From contig NZ_AWUN01000007.1 of the NCBI RefSeq assembly GCF_000499285.1, positions 62,001-126,000 of the forward strand: a stretch of 64,000 nt of DNA. Reading direction: 5' to 3'. The stretch comes from Bifidobacterium sp. 7101. GTDB lineage: Bacteria > Actinomycetota > Actinomycetes > Actinomycetales > Bifidobacteriaceae. The notes under the pieces are model-generated. The model saw only the letters and a program-made list of their open reading frames with translations. It ran no database searches and was not told the origin of the DNA. This document shows, piece by piece, positions 1 to 9,163 of the stretch. Position numbers and translations under genes: made by a program. Position 1 is the first letter of the stretch. Every line of letters starts with the position of its first letter.

Positions 1-1911
1 CATGTCCTCGAAGATGGCCCGATCCCAGGCAGGACCACGACCCGGCGTACCCCGGCCGTCGGCAGTCAGGACCAGGAAGCCCTGATCAGCCCACCACTGG
101 GACTCCCAGTAGTAGGACTGGTTGAAGACCACCTGCTGGGCACCTGGCCCGCCGTAAGGCTTGAGCAGGACGGGCAGGCTGTCGGCGCTGGCGTAGGGGC
201 TGGATTCTGACGGCCTGACGATGGCTGCGAACAGCTCGTGCTGACCCATGCGCACGAAGTCCACGTTGGGGGTGAACCCGGGATCGCTGCTGGTGTCGGC
301 CAGGACGGCACTCATAGCCCCCTGGCTATTGATATGACCAGCATCCACGGCCCGGCGATCAGGGCGATCCTGATGCTCCGGCCGCACAGACTCGCCAGTC
401 TGTCTAGCGTTGCTGTCGGGGCGGGCTTCACCCACCAGGCCCAGCCCTTCAGCGCCCAGGCGGTCCAGATCCCCGTCAGCCCCCAGGTAGCAGTGGCGCA
501 CCTGTCCCTGCGCCGAGGCCATGGTCCGGCCGCTGACCACGATGCCATGGCCGGCTCGCGAGGCGGTCCACACTCCAGGCAGACGGTTGAGCACATGGAT
601 GGAGCCGTCATAGCTCAGACGCATCAGGTCGAAGCTGCGGGGGTCGGTGGAGACCACCGCCAGCACATCGCGGTCCCCCACGGACAGCACCTGCCGAATC
701 TGGCAGCCAGCCGGGGAGAATACCCTCCCGTCCAAACGTAGCCGCGTGGTGTCGGCTTCAGTATCGATGAAGGTGTCCACCAACCCACCCTGGGGCCGGT
801 AGGCCGGCAACCCGGGCACCAGGTCGATCCACTGATCGTTGTCATGCGTCTGCAGCACCCTGGTGGCCACCTTGGGCGCCGCCTCGGGATCAAGCAGGGT
901 CATATTCTGTCCCGGCTCCAAGCCCTGACGGGTATCCGGCACCTGCACATCCAGGATCCTATCCTCGGTCTGCCGACGGTTCTGAACCAGCAGCAGGGGC
1001 CGATGCCCGTCCTGCCAACGGACCACAGCCAGGTACTCGAAGGCCTGATGGTCCCAGTCCACCTCGCCCACCCAGGGGTCGGCGTCATCCTGGCCCAGGA
1101 GGACCAGGCTCAGTCCGACGCGGGCGTTGGCGGTCAGAGCCTGGGGATACCGCCGGGCGCACGGCCCGACCTGGGGATTGGCCGGATCGCTGATGTACCA
1201 GATCGGCTCATCAGAGGAATCAGTGTGCTCGACCAGCAGCGCCTTGGAATCCGGCGACCACCAGAATCCCTGGTAGCGGTCCATCTCCTCGCCGGCCACG
1301 AACTCGGCCAGCCCCAGCCGCATTCGATCATCGGTGCCTGGGCGCAGGGCCAGGACAGCCCGTTCACGGTCCTGCTCGGCACCCTGCCCGATAGTGACCA
1401 CCATCAACCGGTCGCCAGTGGTATAGGCCACCATAGTGCCGTCCGGGCTGATGGCGGGATTGAGCACAGCAGAATCGCTATCTTCCAAGCTCAGAGCCCG
1501 CGTGGAGGCGGTGAGACCATCGGGGGCTATCAGCGAGAGCCAGAGCCGACCGCCCAAGGCAAAGACCACCCGATCCCCGGCAGCATCCACGCTGTAATCG
1601 ACAATGCCCTCGCCGCCCTCCCGCGAGCGCTCCCTGCGAGCCAGCTCGGCGGCCGGCACCCGTTCCTGGTCCGCATCCTCCAGCAGGGCCCTGGGGTCGG
1701 CCAGGAGCACCTCATGGTGGCGGCCATCCTGGCCAAAGGCAGACAGCCAGAGCCCGGTCACCAGGTCTTCAGGTCCGTCGGAGCGCAGGAATACGGCCCG
1801 TGAGCCATCCCCCACCGCCAGGGCCGACCGTGGCGCACCCAACGTAAACCGCAGGGTCCGGGCCTTGGCCCGCGGATATGCCTCCATCGCCCGATCCACC
1901 TCTTCGGCCAT
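1..1911 (-). CDS. S9 family peptidase (dipeptidyl-peptidase IV / prolyl oligopeptidase type), 3' end outside window
   Basis: The frame is open from an ATG at 1911 (GAGGAG about six bases upstream) to the left edge, giving 637 visible residues. The N-terminal part reads as the beta-propeller of S9B/S9C peptidases, with repeated blade motifs such as NPAISPDGTMVAYTT. The last visible residues carry DGRGTPGRG, the motif that precedes the alpha/beta-hydrolase core in DPP-IV-like enzymes. The catalytic Ser, Asp and His would lie beyond the edge, so activity cannot be judged. No signal peptide is visible, so a cytoplasmic enzyme that trims peptides, often at proline, is likely. Several long plus-strand frames in this stretch are shadows of the GC-rich codons. 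The gene is divergent from the LAKTG protein at 2251. Confidence 0.85.
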   Translation of the reverse strand, partial: MAEEVDRAMEAYPRAKARTLRFTLGAPRSALAVGDGSRAVFLRSDGPEDLVTGLWLSAFGQDGRHHEVLLADPRALLEDADQERVPAAELARRERSREGGEGIVDYSVDAAGDRVVFALGGRLWLSLIAPDGLTASTRALSLEDSDSAVLNPAISPDGTMVAYTTGDRLMVVTIGQGAEQDRERAVLALRPGTDDRMRLGLAEFVAGEEMDRYQGFWWSPDSKALLVEHTDSSDEPIWYISDPANPQVGPCARRYPQALTANARVGLSLVLLGQDDADPWVGEVDWDHQAFEYLAVVRWQDGHRPLLLVQNRRQTEDRILDVQVPDTRQGLEPGQNMTLLDPEAAPKVATRVLQTHDNDQWIDLVPGLPAYRPQGGLVDTFIDTEADTTRLRLDGRVFSPAGCQIRQVLSVGDRDVLAVVSTDPRSFDLMRLSYDGSIHVLNRLPGVWTASRAGHGIVVSGRTMASAQGQVRHCYLGADGDLDRLGAEGLGLVGEARPDSNARQTGESVRPEHQDRPDRRAVDAGHINSQGAMSAVLADTSSDPGFTPNVDFVRMGQHELFAAIVRPSESSPYASADSLPVLLKPYGGPGAQQVVFNQSYYWESQWWADQGFLVLTADGRGTPGRGPAWDRAIFEDM

Positions 1912-2250
1912 GCTCGCTCCTCGACTATCTCTGACATGATCCCCATGATCATGCGTCTGCCACGATGATAAGCGCCCAGGTGCCAAAGGGGAATTCCAAT
2001 AGCTCAACTGCGAGGCGCCACCCTGCCTTCAGCAGACGTTAATCGTTCTACATGAGAAACTTTTATCTTCAAATAAGACATATTTTCGAACCACGACCAG
2101 CCGATGACCATTCCGTGCGCTAGAATTGTAGCGTGTTGTCGCCAAAGATTGGTCGATGATGCCTGTTTCCCAGGGGTAGGAGTGTCAAGGCAGGACACCC
2201 CATGAATGTATCTGGGGAGCAACCGACAATAGAGAAAATAGAGGTAACCA
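1912..2250. other. Intergenic region between divergent genes
   Basis: These 339 bases separate the S9 peptidase and the surface protein and must hold both promoters. It is more AT-rich than its surroundings. A TAGAAT hexamer at 2121-2126 could be a -10 element for the rightward gene, but no good -35 stands at the right distance. A small inverted repeat, GTGTC-7-GACAC, lies near 2188-2200 in the putative leader. No gene is supported here. Confidence 0.4.
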
Positions 2251-3129
2251 ATGAATATCATGGTTCGTTTCAAACGCGCATGCGCAGTACTCGCTGCCGG
2301 CGCCACCCTGGCTGGCGGCTTAGCACTGCTGCCCACCGTGGCCCAGGCTGTGGAGAGCAAGAATGTCCAGACCAAGGCCGCTAGCTACAAAATCACATTC
2401 CACGACCCCTATGGTCCTCGGGGGGATAAGGGGCAGGAGAAGACAACCACTCTGAACACCGACGACAGCGGCAAGCTGGATCCCAGCACGATTCCAGAGC
2501 CTATAGTGCCCGATCAGAATACGAAAGCTGATGGCTGGTCTATCAATGGATCTGGTGGCCCAGCTGATGACCCAAATTCACAAAAAATCGACTTCAACAC
2601 CCATGTTTTCACCCAAGACGAGGATCTCTATCCTAACTTCGCCCAGATAAACCCCATCACTTACAACATCACTTTCGTCACTATGAATCCGGAAGATATC
2701 GAAGAATCCACCGCGGACGTGATGCAAACCAATAGTGAGGGAAAGCTATCTGAGGAACCCACGGTTCACAACTTCGATGGTTACACCTTCGACGGTTGGT
2801 TTAACGAAAATGGCGGGTCCCGTTACGTCCCCGGTGGCACCTACAACGCAGACACTACTTTCATGGCCAAGTACACCAAGGTGACCACTCCCAACGAGCC
2901 TAACAAGCCTGGTCAGACCGCTCCGGTTGACAACAACACCAAGCAGCCTGCCAAGGACAACAACAAGGCTCCAGCCAAGGATCCGGCTAAGAAGGACGCC
3001 AAGAACAACAAGAACAACAACAATCTGGCCAAGACCGGCGCCGACGCCACGGCTCCTCTGGCCATCGCCGCTGGCCTCTGCCTGGCTGCCGGCATCACCC
3101 TGGGTCTGCGTCGCAAGCTGGCTCTGTGA
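2251..3129 (+). CDS. Small cell-wall-anchored protein with two InlB/Flg_new-type repeats and a LAKTG sorting signal
   Basis: A 292-residue protein beginning with a clear Sec signal peptide (residues 1-34, basic start, Ala/Leu core, AQA cleavage site). Two repeats follow, about residues 42-130 and 132-210, each starting Y-x-I-T-F and ending with D-G-W and a K/A-x-Y/F strand; this is the Listeria-Bacteroides (InlB B) repeat pattern. A Pro/Asn/Lys-rich wall-spanning linker (about 211-258) leads to LAKTG at 259-263, a hydrophobic segment and a basic tail. LAxTG is the motif favoured by class E sortases, and one is encoded at 12756-13871. The start is supported by AGAGG seven bases upstream. The function, adhesion or wall structure, is not shown by the sequence. 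Confidence 0.85.
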   Translation: MNIMVRFKRACAVLAAGATLAGGLALLPTVAQAVESKNVQTKAASYKITFHDPYGPRGDKGQEKTTTLNTDDSGKLDPSTIPEPIVPDQNTKADGWSINGSGGPADDPNSQKIDFNTHVFTQDEDLYPNFAQINPITYNITFVTMNPEDIEESTADVMQTNSEGKLSEEPTVHNFDGYTFDGWFNENGGSRYVPGGTYNADTTFMAKYTKVTTPNEPNKPGQTAPVDNNTKQPAKDNNKAPAKDPAKKDAKNNKNNNNLAKTGADATAPLAIAAGLCLAAGITLGLRRKLAL

Positions 3130-3169
3130 GTCCGCAGGCTTCGGCCTGACCTATGATGATTGAAGTTCA

Positions 3170-3202
3170 AAGGCCCCTGGTCCATTGTGGCCATGGGGCC
3201 TT
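3170..3202 (+). terminator. Probable terminator or hairpin after the LAKTG protein gene
   Basis: AAGGCCCC at 3170-3177 pairs with GGGGCCTT at 3195-3202, extended by TGG/CCA inside. There is only a short T tract, so termination would rest mainly on the stem. Confidence 0.55.
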
Positions 3203-3327
3203 ATCCATACCCGGCAGTCGCGGTCGTTCGAACCTGTTCATTGAAGAAATTGCAAGCATCCGACCGCCCATTACCCCCTTCCGGCAGGGTCACGTACTAT
3301 GAAAGGGTTATATGGAAAGGGATGACT

Positions 3328-4032
3328 ATGAGCGTTCTCGATCGTTTCGAGAAGAGCGTGGAAGGCGCCGTTAACGGTGTCTTCTCGAAGTTCGGCTCCA
3401 AGGACCTACAGCCCGTCGACCTGTCGAGCGCCCTCGAGCGTGAGATAGACTCACAGGCCATGCCCGTCGGTCGCGACCGTACCGTGGCGCCCAACGAGTA
3501 TCGATTCAGACTATCCACCCCAGACTTCGACCGCATTGAGCAGTGGGGTTCGGAGGCTCTGGCCAACGAGCTGGCAGACAACCTGACCAAGTACGCCGAA
3601 AGCCAGCACTATGCCTTCGTCGGCCCGGTCGTGGTCATCTTCGAGGAGGACCTCAACCTGAACAAGGGCGACTTCCACCTGTCTGCCGAGTCGGTCCAGG
3701 GCAACGCGGCACCCGTGACCACACCCGAAGAGTCCAAGGACTGCCCGGTGTTGGAGATCAACGGTCGCCAGTACCTGCTGACCGCCCCCATCACCACCAT
3801 CGGCCGTGGATCCTCCTGTGACATCGTCATCGACGACGCAGGCATCTCCCGCCGACACCTGCAGATCGAGATCACCGACAAGGGCGTGGTAGCCCGCGAT
3901 CTGGGGTCCACCAACGGCACCTATGTAGAGGGGCATCAGGTACCCGCAGCCACCCTGCTGGACGGCAATACCATCACCATCGGCCGTACCCGCATCCTCT
4001 ACTGGGCATCGTCGCAGGAACAGGATTCGTAA
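3328..4032 (+). CDS. fhaA: FhaA: DUF3662 plus FHA domain protein
   Basis: A 234-residue protein. Residues 1 to about 115 match the DUF3662 domain of actinobacterial FhaA (starts MSVLDRFEKSVEGAV; acidic MxVGRDRTVAPNEYR stretch), and the C-terminal third is a forkhead-associated domain with GRGSSCDI, SRRHLQI and DLGSTNGT, the phosphothreonine-binding loops. In mycobacteria FhaA binds phosphorylated MviN/FtsW-type partners and tunes peptidoglycan synthesis; the same role is inferred here from synteny. The ATG at 3328 has GGAAAGGG 7-14 bases upstream; the ATG at 3322 is a possible alternative. It opens the cluster ending with pknB. Confidence 0.93.
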   Translation: MSVLDRFEKSVEGAVNGVFSKFGSKDLQPVDLSSALEREIDSQAMPVGRDRTVAPNEYRFRLSTPDFDRIEQWGSEALANELADNLTKYAESQHYAFVGPVVVIFEEDLNLNKGDFHLSAESVQGNAAPVTTPEESKDCPVLEINGRQYLLTAPITTIGRGSSCDIVIDDAGISRRHLQIEITDKGVVARDLGSTNGTYVEGHQVPAATLLDGNTITIGRTRILYWASSQEQDS

Positions 4033-4065
4033 GTCGCCCAGACCTTGAAGTAAGGTCGAATCATT

Positions 4066-4584
4066 ATGCTGACTGAACTGACATTCGCCATCCTCAAATA
4101 CGGATTCCTGGCTCTGTTATGGGTATTCGTATGGCTGGCCATCCGTTCACTCCGCAAAGACATCGAAACCTTCAGCCCCAAGACTTCTCATACCCGCCGA
4201 CGCAGTGAACGCGCAGCCCAGCGCAAGCTGCCGGCGGCCGCCAGATCCGTGCCTATCGCCCCGGTCAGCAAGACAGAGCCTGCAAGCGATGAACCCTCCC
4301 TGCTGGTGGTTATCGACGGACCTCTGGCCGGCTCCTCCACGCCGCTGTCCGGACGACCCATCACCCTGGGCCGCTCCTCCTCGAACACCCTGGTGCTGGA
4401 CGACGAGTTCGTCTCCGGCCATCATGCGCGGGTCTACCAGGATCCTGCATCGGGCCGATGGGCCATCGAGGATCTGGGGTCCACCAACGGCACCGTCGTC
4501 TCGGGACAGAAAATCACGGCGCCGACAATCCTACCGGCGGAGGTTCCCGTGCGCATCGGAGCCACCACCTTCGAGTTGAGGTAG
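4066..4584 (+). CDS. fhaB: FhaB (FipA-like): membrane-anchored FHA protein
   Basis: 172 residues: one N-terminal membrane segment (about 8-27), a short basic linker, and a C-terminal FHA domain (about 78-172) with LGRSSSNTLVL, SGHHARV and DLGSTNGT, so the phosphothreonine-binding residues are intact. In relatives this protein (FipA) is phosphorylated by PknB/PknA and bridges FtsZ and FtsQ during division under stress; that role is inferred. It lies 33 bp after fhaA and 6 bp before pstP, consistent with one transcript. Confidence 0.92.
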   Translation: MLTELTFAILKYGFLALLWVFVWLAIRSLRKDIETFSPKTSHTRRRSERAAQRKLPAAARSVPIAPVSKTEPASDEPSLLVVIDGPLAGSSTPLSGRPITLGRSSSNTLVLDDEFVSGHHARVYQDPASGRWAIEDLGSTNGTVVSGQKITAPTILPAEVPVRIGATTFELR

Positions 4585-4590
4585 CCGCCC

Positions 4591-6159
4591 ATGACCAGGA
4601 ACGATGCGAGCCAAAAGCTGTTCCTCTATTCCACGGCGGTTTCAGACGTGGGGTACGTGCGCAGCAACAACCAGGATTCCGCCTTCGCCGGTGAGCGCCT
4701 TGTGGCCATGTGCGACGGCATGGGCGGCCACGCAGGCGGGGATACGGCCTCGACCATAGCCATCCGATCCCTGGCCCACATCGAACGCGACGACCGGGAG
4801 CAGGACGTGCAGTCCCTGGCCCGGATGATGGAGACCTCGGTCATCGCGGCCCATGACGCCATCGTGGGCAAGGCCAAGCGCGAACATCGCCTGTCAGGCA
4901 TGGGCACCACGGTCACGGCCCTGGCTCTGGCCGACGACTCCTGGGTATTGGCCCATATCGGCGACTCCCGGGCCTACCTGCTGCGGGAGGGCAAGCTGAT
5001 CCGGATGACCCAGGACCACTCCTACGTGCAGCATCTGATCGACACCGGCCGCATCTCCCCGACCGAAGCCCGCAACCACCCTCAGCGCAACGTGGTCATG
5101 CGGGTCCTGGGGGACTTCGACATCGACCCCCGCCCGGACATCTCCATCTCCAAGGCCCTGCCCGCAGACCGCTGGATGATCTGCTCGGACGGCCTCTGCG
5201 GCGTTCTGGAGGACTCGACCATCGCCGAGGTGCTGTCCTCGGTCTCGGACCAGGCGGAGTGCGCCCAGCAACTGGTCACCTTCGCCCTGAAGGCCGGCAG
5301 CACCGACAACGTGACCGTGGTCATCGCCGATGCCACACTGGCCCTGGACGCCGATGCATTCGACCTGCCCCATCAGACCCCTCTGGTCGGCGGGGCGGCC
5401 AGCTCCAACCTGGAGGCCCTGGCCGACATCCTGGATGAGCCCGTAGCGGCCGCACCGCGCCTGCGCGACGAGTCCCGGGAGTCCCCCGCCAAGCGGGCCG
5501 CCGACCTGACACAGGACCGGGATGCCGACAAACAGGAGGACGAGGATGGCGAAGGCCGCACCGCCCAACCCTCGGCTGCCCGCGAGGAGAGCGGCGAACG
5601 GCATGTGCCCGATACCAGCGAAATCCCCATCGTTCACAAGAAGGACGGCTCGGACTCAGCCGACCCCTACGACCCGGACGTGGCCGACGCCATCCACAAG
5701 GAGCACCTGGAGCAGCGCAAGCGCCAGCGCTCACGGCACCGGCGGATTCGGCTGATTCTGGCCGGCATCATCACCCTGGTGATCCTGGTCCTGGCCGGAG
5801 GCACGGCGGCTGCCTACCACTGGAGCCAGGAACAGTACTACCTGGGCACGGACCAGGGCCGAGTGGCCATCTACCAGGGCGTGCCCACCAAGGCCTTCGC
5901 CCTCTCGCTGTCCCACCCGGTGCAGACCACGGACATCGCCGTCAAGGGACTGCCCCAGTCCTGGCGTGACCAGTTGGAAGAGGGCATCACCGTCTCCAGC
6001 ATGGACGACGCCAAGGAGCATGCCCGTCTGATCCGCAAGGAGGCCGGCGACCTCAAACGCGAGCAAACCAAGGAGGCCAAGGACGAGTCCGACCAGGCAT
6101 CGACTTCTCCCTCAGCCTCGCCCTCACCGTCGGAAACCGACCAGAGCGGGCGGCAATAG
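4591..6159 (+). CDS. pstP: PstP: PP2C-family Ser/Thr protein phosphatase with one membrane segment
   Basis: 522 residues. The PP2C domain (about 10-255) shows SNNQD, the metal-binding CDGMGGHAGGD (Asp42, Asp51), GMGTT, HIGDSRAY, QDHSY, SDGL and TDNVTVV. A long acidic, Ala/Glu/Asp-rich linker (about 285-370) leads to one membrane helix near 385-408 and an extracellular tail rich in Ser and Pro. The enzyme would remove phosphates from PknA/PknB and their targets. It lies between fhaB and rodA with spacings of 6 bp and 2 bp. The extracytoplasmic tail (about 110 residues) has no domain I recognise. Confidence 0.93.
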   Translation: MTRNDASQKLFLYSTAVSDVGYVRSNNQDSAFAGERLVAMCDGMGGHAGGDTASTIAIRSLAHIERDDREQDVQSLARMMETSVIAAHDAIVGKAKREHRLSGMGTTVTALALADDSWVLAHIGDSRAYLLREGKLIRMTQDHSYVQHLIDTGRISPTEARNHPQRNVVMRVLGDFDIDPRPDISISKALPADRWMICSDGLCGVLEDSTIAEVLSSVSDQAECAQQLVTFALKAGSTDNVTVVIADATLALDADAFDLPHQTPLVGGAASSNLEALADILDEPVAAAPRLRDESRESPAKRAADLTQDRDADKQEDEDGEGRTAQPSAAREESGERHVPDTSEIPIVHKKDGSDSADPYDPDVADAIHKEHLEQRKRQRSRHRRIRLILAGIITLVILVLAGGTAAAYHWSQEQYYLGTDQGRVAIYQGVPTKAFALSLSHPVQTTDIAVKGLPQSWRDQLEEGITVSSMDDAKEHARLIRKEAGDLKREQTKEAKDESDQASTSPSASPSPSETDQSGRQ

Positions 6160-6161
6160 TC

Positions 6162-7703
6162 ATGATCATCACCCGTCTGCGCCGCATAGGCCTTCTGCTC
6201 TTCTCCCTGCTGGTGGGATTCATCGGCTTCTTCCAGATGTTCGCCCGTGCGGCGGGCCGCTTCCCCGGGGATTACGCCGCCCTGCTGGTAGTCACCGCCG
6301 CCCTCTTCATCGCCCTCTGGGTCCTGTTGGAGATTTTCCAGCCCTATGGCAGCCAGGCCATCCTGCCCAGCATCGTCATCCTGAGTTCCCTGGGCATCAC
6401 CCTGATCACTCGCATAGATCTGCGCAACGCCCGGATCGGCCAGCCCACACGGGTGGGCTTCACCCAGCTGATCTGGCTGTGTCTGGCCCTGGTCCTGTGT
6501 GGGCTGCTGGTGGTGCTGCTCCGGGACTACAGGCTGCTGCGTCGCTTCTCCTATGTGAGCATGGTGGTGGGTCTGGTCCTGCTCCTGTCGCCCATGCTGC
6601 CCGGCATCGGCCGCGAAATCGGCGGCGCCCGCATCTGGATAGGCGTGGGGTCGCACACCCTGCAGCCCGGCGAATTCGCCAAGCTCTTCCTGGCCTTCTT
6701 CTTCGCCGCCTACCTGTTCGACCACCGGGACCAGCTGGCCGTGGGCGGCAAGAAGTTCCTGGGCATGCGGATGCCCCGGATCAAGGACTTTGGCCCCATT
6801 ATCATCGTCTGGCTTATTTCGCTGGCCGTCCTGGTCATCCAGCACGATCTGGGCACCTCGCTGATGTACTTCGCCATGTTCGTCTCCATGCTCTATGTGG
6901 CCACCGGCCGCACCAGCTGGATCGCCATAGGTTCGGTCTTCTTCGTCATCGGAGCCGTGGCCGCATCCATGATCTTCGCCCATGTGGGCGCCCGTGTGGA
7001 CGCCTGGCTGCACCCCTTCAGCGACGCTGAGTTCGGCAAGGCCTTCGGCGGGTCCGGCCAGCTGGTGCGCGGCATCTTCGGCCTGGCCGCCGGCGGGCTG
7101 ACAGGCACCGGCCTGGGCCAGGGACGCCCCTGGATCACCCCCCTGGCCAACTCCGACTTCATCTACACGTCGGTGGGTGAGGAGCTGGGGCTGAGCGGTC
7201 TGCTGGTGGTTCTGGCCCTCTACCTGGTCATCGTGGCCTCGGGCATGATCACGGCCATGAAGATCAAGGACGGTTTCGGCAAGCTCCTGGCCTCCGGTCT
7301 GGTCTTCACCATGGCCTTCCAGGTCTTCACCGTGGTGGGCGGCATCACCCTGGTCATCCCCCTGACCGGCCTGACCATGCCCTACATGGCGGCGGGCGGC
7401 TCCAGCCTGGTGGCCAACTGCATCCTGGCCGTCCTGCTCATCATCATCTCCAACGCGGCCAACAAGCCAGCACCGGAGGTCAGCTCGGACACCTTCAAGT
7501 ACGAGGCCCTGGCCGTGCTGCGTCAGCAGGAGACCAGCAAGCGCAGCGGACAGGACGACTCGGACTCCGACTCAGGCTCTGACGACCAGGAATCCCACGG
7601 TCGTCATGCCGGGCCGACCGAGCCGACCGACCAGGATGAGGAGACCGACCTGCCAGCCACCGGCCGCATCCCCGCCCGCCAGGTACGAGGAGGTGGACAG
7701 TGA
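6162..7703 (+). CDS. rodA: RodA/FtsW-family SEDS peptidoglycan polymerase
   Basis: 513 residues with about ten membrane helices, GxARxWIGVG and LQPGEFAK motifs in the middle, and the SEDS signature NSDFIYTSVGEELG plus LTGLTMPYMAAGGSS near the end. The enzyme joins lipid II into glycan strands and works with a class B PBP; the partner, pbpA, follows with a GTGA overlap. The C-terminal 55 residues are a hydrophilic Asp/Ser-rich tail ending RQVRGGGQ. Actinobacterial clusters call this gene rodA, although the sequence alone does not separate RodA from FtsW. Confidence 0.92.
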   Translation: MIITRLRRIGLLLFSLLVGFIGFFQMFARAAGRFPGDYAALLVVTAALFIALWVLLEIFQPYGSQAILPSIVILSSLGITLITRIDLRNARIGQPTRVGFTQLIWLCLALVLCGLLVVLLRDYRLLRRFSYVSMVVGLVLLLSPMLPGIGREIGGARIWIGVGSHTLQPGEFAKLFLAFFFAAYLFDHRDQLAVGGKKFLGMRMPRIKDFGPIIIVWLISLAVLVIQHDLGTSLMYFAMFVSMLYVATGRTSWIAIGSVFFVIGAVAASMIFAHVGARVDAWLHPFSDAEFGKAFGGSGQLVRGIFGLAAGGLTGTGLGQGRPWITPLANSDFIYTSVGEELGLSGLLVVLALYLVIVASGMITAMKIKDGFGKLLASGLVFTMAFQVFTVVGGITLVIPLTGLTMPYMAAGGSSLVANCILAVLLIIISNAANKPAPEVSSDTFKYEALAVLRQQETSKRSGQDDSDSDSGSDDQESHGRHAGPTEPTDQDEETDLPATGRIPARQVRGGGQ

Positions 7704-9163
7704 ACAAGGCCCTGCGTCAACTCTTCAATGCCGTCATCGTCCTCTTCGTCATCCTGGGGCTTTCCAGCTCCATCATCATGGTGATCCGGGCGGGCAGCCT
7801 TAACTCGGACCCCCGCAATCTGCGTGCCCTCTACCACGAGTACGCGGCACCCAGAGGGGCCATCCTGACCTCGGACGGCGCCGTCATGGCCCAGTCCGAC
7901 CCCATCAACGACTCCTTCCAGTACCAGCGGCACTACCACAAGGGTGCCGTCTACTCGCCCATCACCGGCTACTACTCCATCACCAGCCCGGCGGACCGGG
8001 GAATCGAGGCCTCGCGCGACCGCCTGCTGAGCGGCCAATCGGACAGCCTGTGGATGGACCGGCTCAAGTCCCTCTTCACCGGCACCCAGAACAAGGGCGC
8101 CTCCATCGAGACCTCCATCAATCCCAAGATGCAGGAGGCCGCCTACGCCATGCTGGGCAACTTGTCCGGTTCGGTGGTGGCCATCGAGCCCTCTACAGGC
8201 CGCATCCTGACCATGGTCAGCACGCCGAGCTACAACCCCGAAGACCTGACCGCCCACGACAGCGGCGACGCCTCCCAGGCCTACCAGAAGCTGGCCTCCC
8301 GTTCCGACAACCCCATGCTCAACCGGGCCACCTCGCAGCTGTATCCGCCCGGGTCCACCTTCAAGGTGGTTGTGGCCGCCGCCGCCCTGGAGTCCGGCCA
8401 GTATCACCCCGACAGCCAACTGCCGGCCGGGGCCTCATACACCCTGCCCGGCACCAACTACAATCTGACCAACTCCACTTCAGCTGCCAACGGGTCCAAC
8501 GGCAAGATCAGCCTGGAGAACGCCCTGGCCTACTCATCCAACACGGCCTTCTCCCAGCTGGGGGTCGCCTTGGGCGACAAGACGCTGGCAGCACAGGCCC
8601 GCAAGTTCGGCTACGGCTCCACCATCACCCTGGACGGGACCAACTCCACAGGACGGCCCATGAAGGCCGTGGCCTCCAAGTTCCCCGAGGACCAGTCCCA
8701 GGACCGGCTGGCCCTGGCCTCCATCGGCCAGGGGGACACCCTGTCCACACCGCTACAGGCTGCCATGACGGCCGCTGCCGTGGCCAACGGCGGCAAGCTC
8801 ATGCAGCCGACCCTGGTGGACCGGGTACGCTCCAGCGACCTGAGCGTCATCAGTGAGACAACGCCCTCGGTCTACTCACAGGCCTTCTCATCGGACACCG
8901 CCAAGGCCCTGACCACCATGATGGAGGCAGTGACCACCAAGAGCTATCCGAATCTGGCCATCCCCGGCATGCAGGTGGCCGCCAAGTCCGGCACGGCTCA
9001 GATCGGTGCGGGCAATACGGCAAATGACGGGTGGATGATAGGATTCGCTCCGGCCGACAAACCCAAGGTAGCCGTAGCCGTTGTGGTGCATGGAATCTCC
9101 TCCTACGGCATAGATGCCGCCGGGCCGATCATGAAACGCGTCATGCAGGAGGCTGCCAAGTGA
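7700..9163 (+). CDS. pbpA: PbpA: class B penicillin-binding protein (transpeptidase)
   Basis: 487 residues from a GTG that overlaps the rodA stop by four bases. One N-terminal membrane anchor (about 8-31) is followed by a dimerisation region starting RGAILTSDG. The transpeptidase domain has all three active-site motifs: S219-TFK, S279-SN and K429-SGT. It crosslinks peptidoglycan on the outer face of the membrane as partner of the SEDS protein upstream. The length and motif spacing match mycobacterial PbpA. The stop overlaps the pknA start (GTGA), so translation of the two is probably coupled. Confidence 0.94.
   Translation: MNKALRQLFNAVIVLFVILGLSSSIIMVIRAGSLNSDPRNLRALYHEYAAPRGAILTSDGAVMAQSDPINDSFQYQRHYHKGAVYSPITGYYSITSPADRGIEASRDRLLSGQSDSLWMDRLKSLFTGTQNKGASIETSINPKMQEAAYAMLGNLSGSVVAIEPSTGRILTMVSTPSYNPEDLTAHDSGDASQAYQKLASRSDNPMLNRATSQLYPPGSTFKVVVAAAALESGQYHPDSQLPAGASYTLPGTNYNLTNSTSAANGSNGKISLENALAYSSNTAFSQLGVALGDKTLAAQARKFGYGSTITLDGTNSTGRPMKAVASKFPEDQSQDRLALASIGQGDTLSTPLQAAMTAAAVANGGKLMQPTLVDRVRSSDLSVISETTPSVYSQAFSSDTAKALTTMMEAVTTKSYPNLAIPGMQVAAKSGTAQIGAGNTANDGWMIGFAPADKPKVAVAVVVHGISSYGIDAAGPIMKRVMQEAAK

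Noticed and set aside
844-1803. A 319-codon plus-strand frame
   Set aside because: It lies opposite the S9 peptidase, whose motifs are clear; it has no known pattern and arises from GC-rich codon bias.
5871-7013. A 380-codon minus-strand frame
   Set aside because: It is antisense to pstP and rodA, very rich in His/Gln/Gly as expected for a shadow of these codons.
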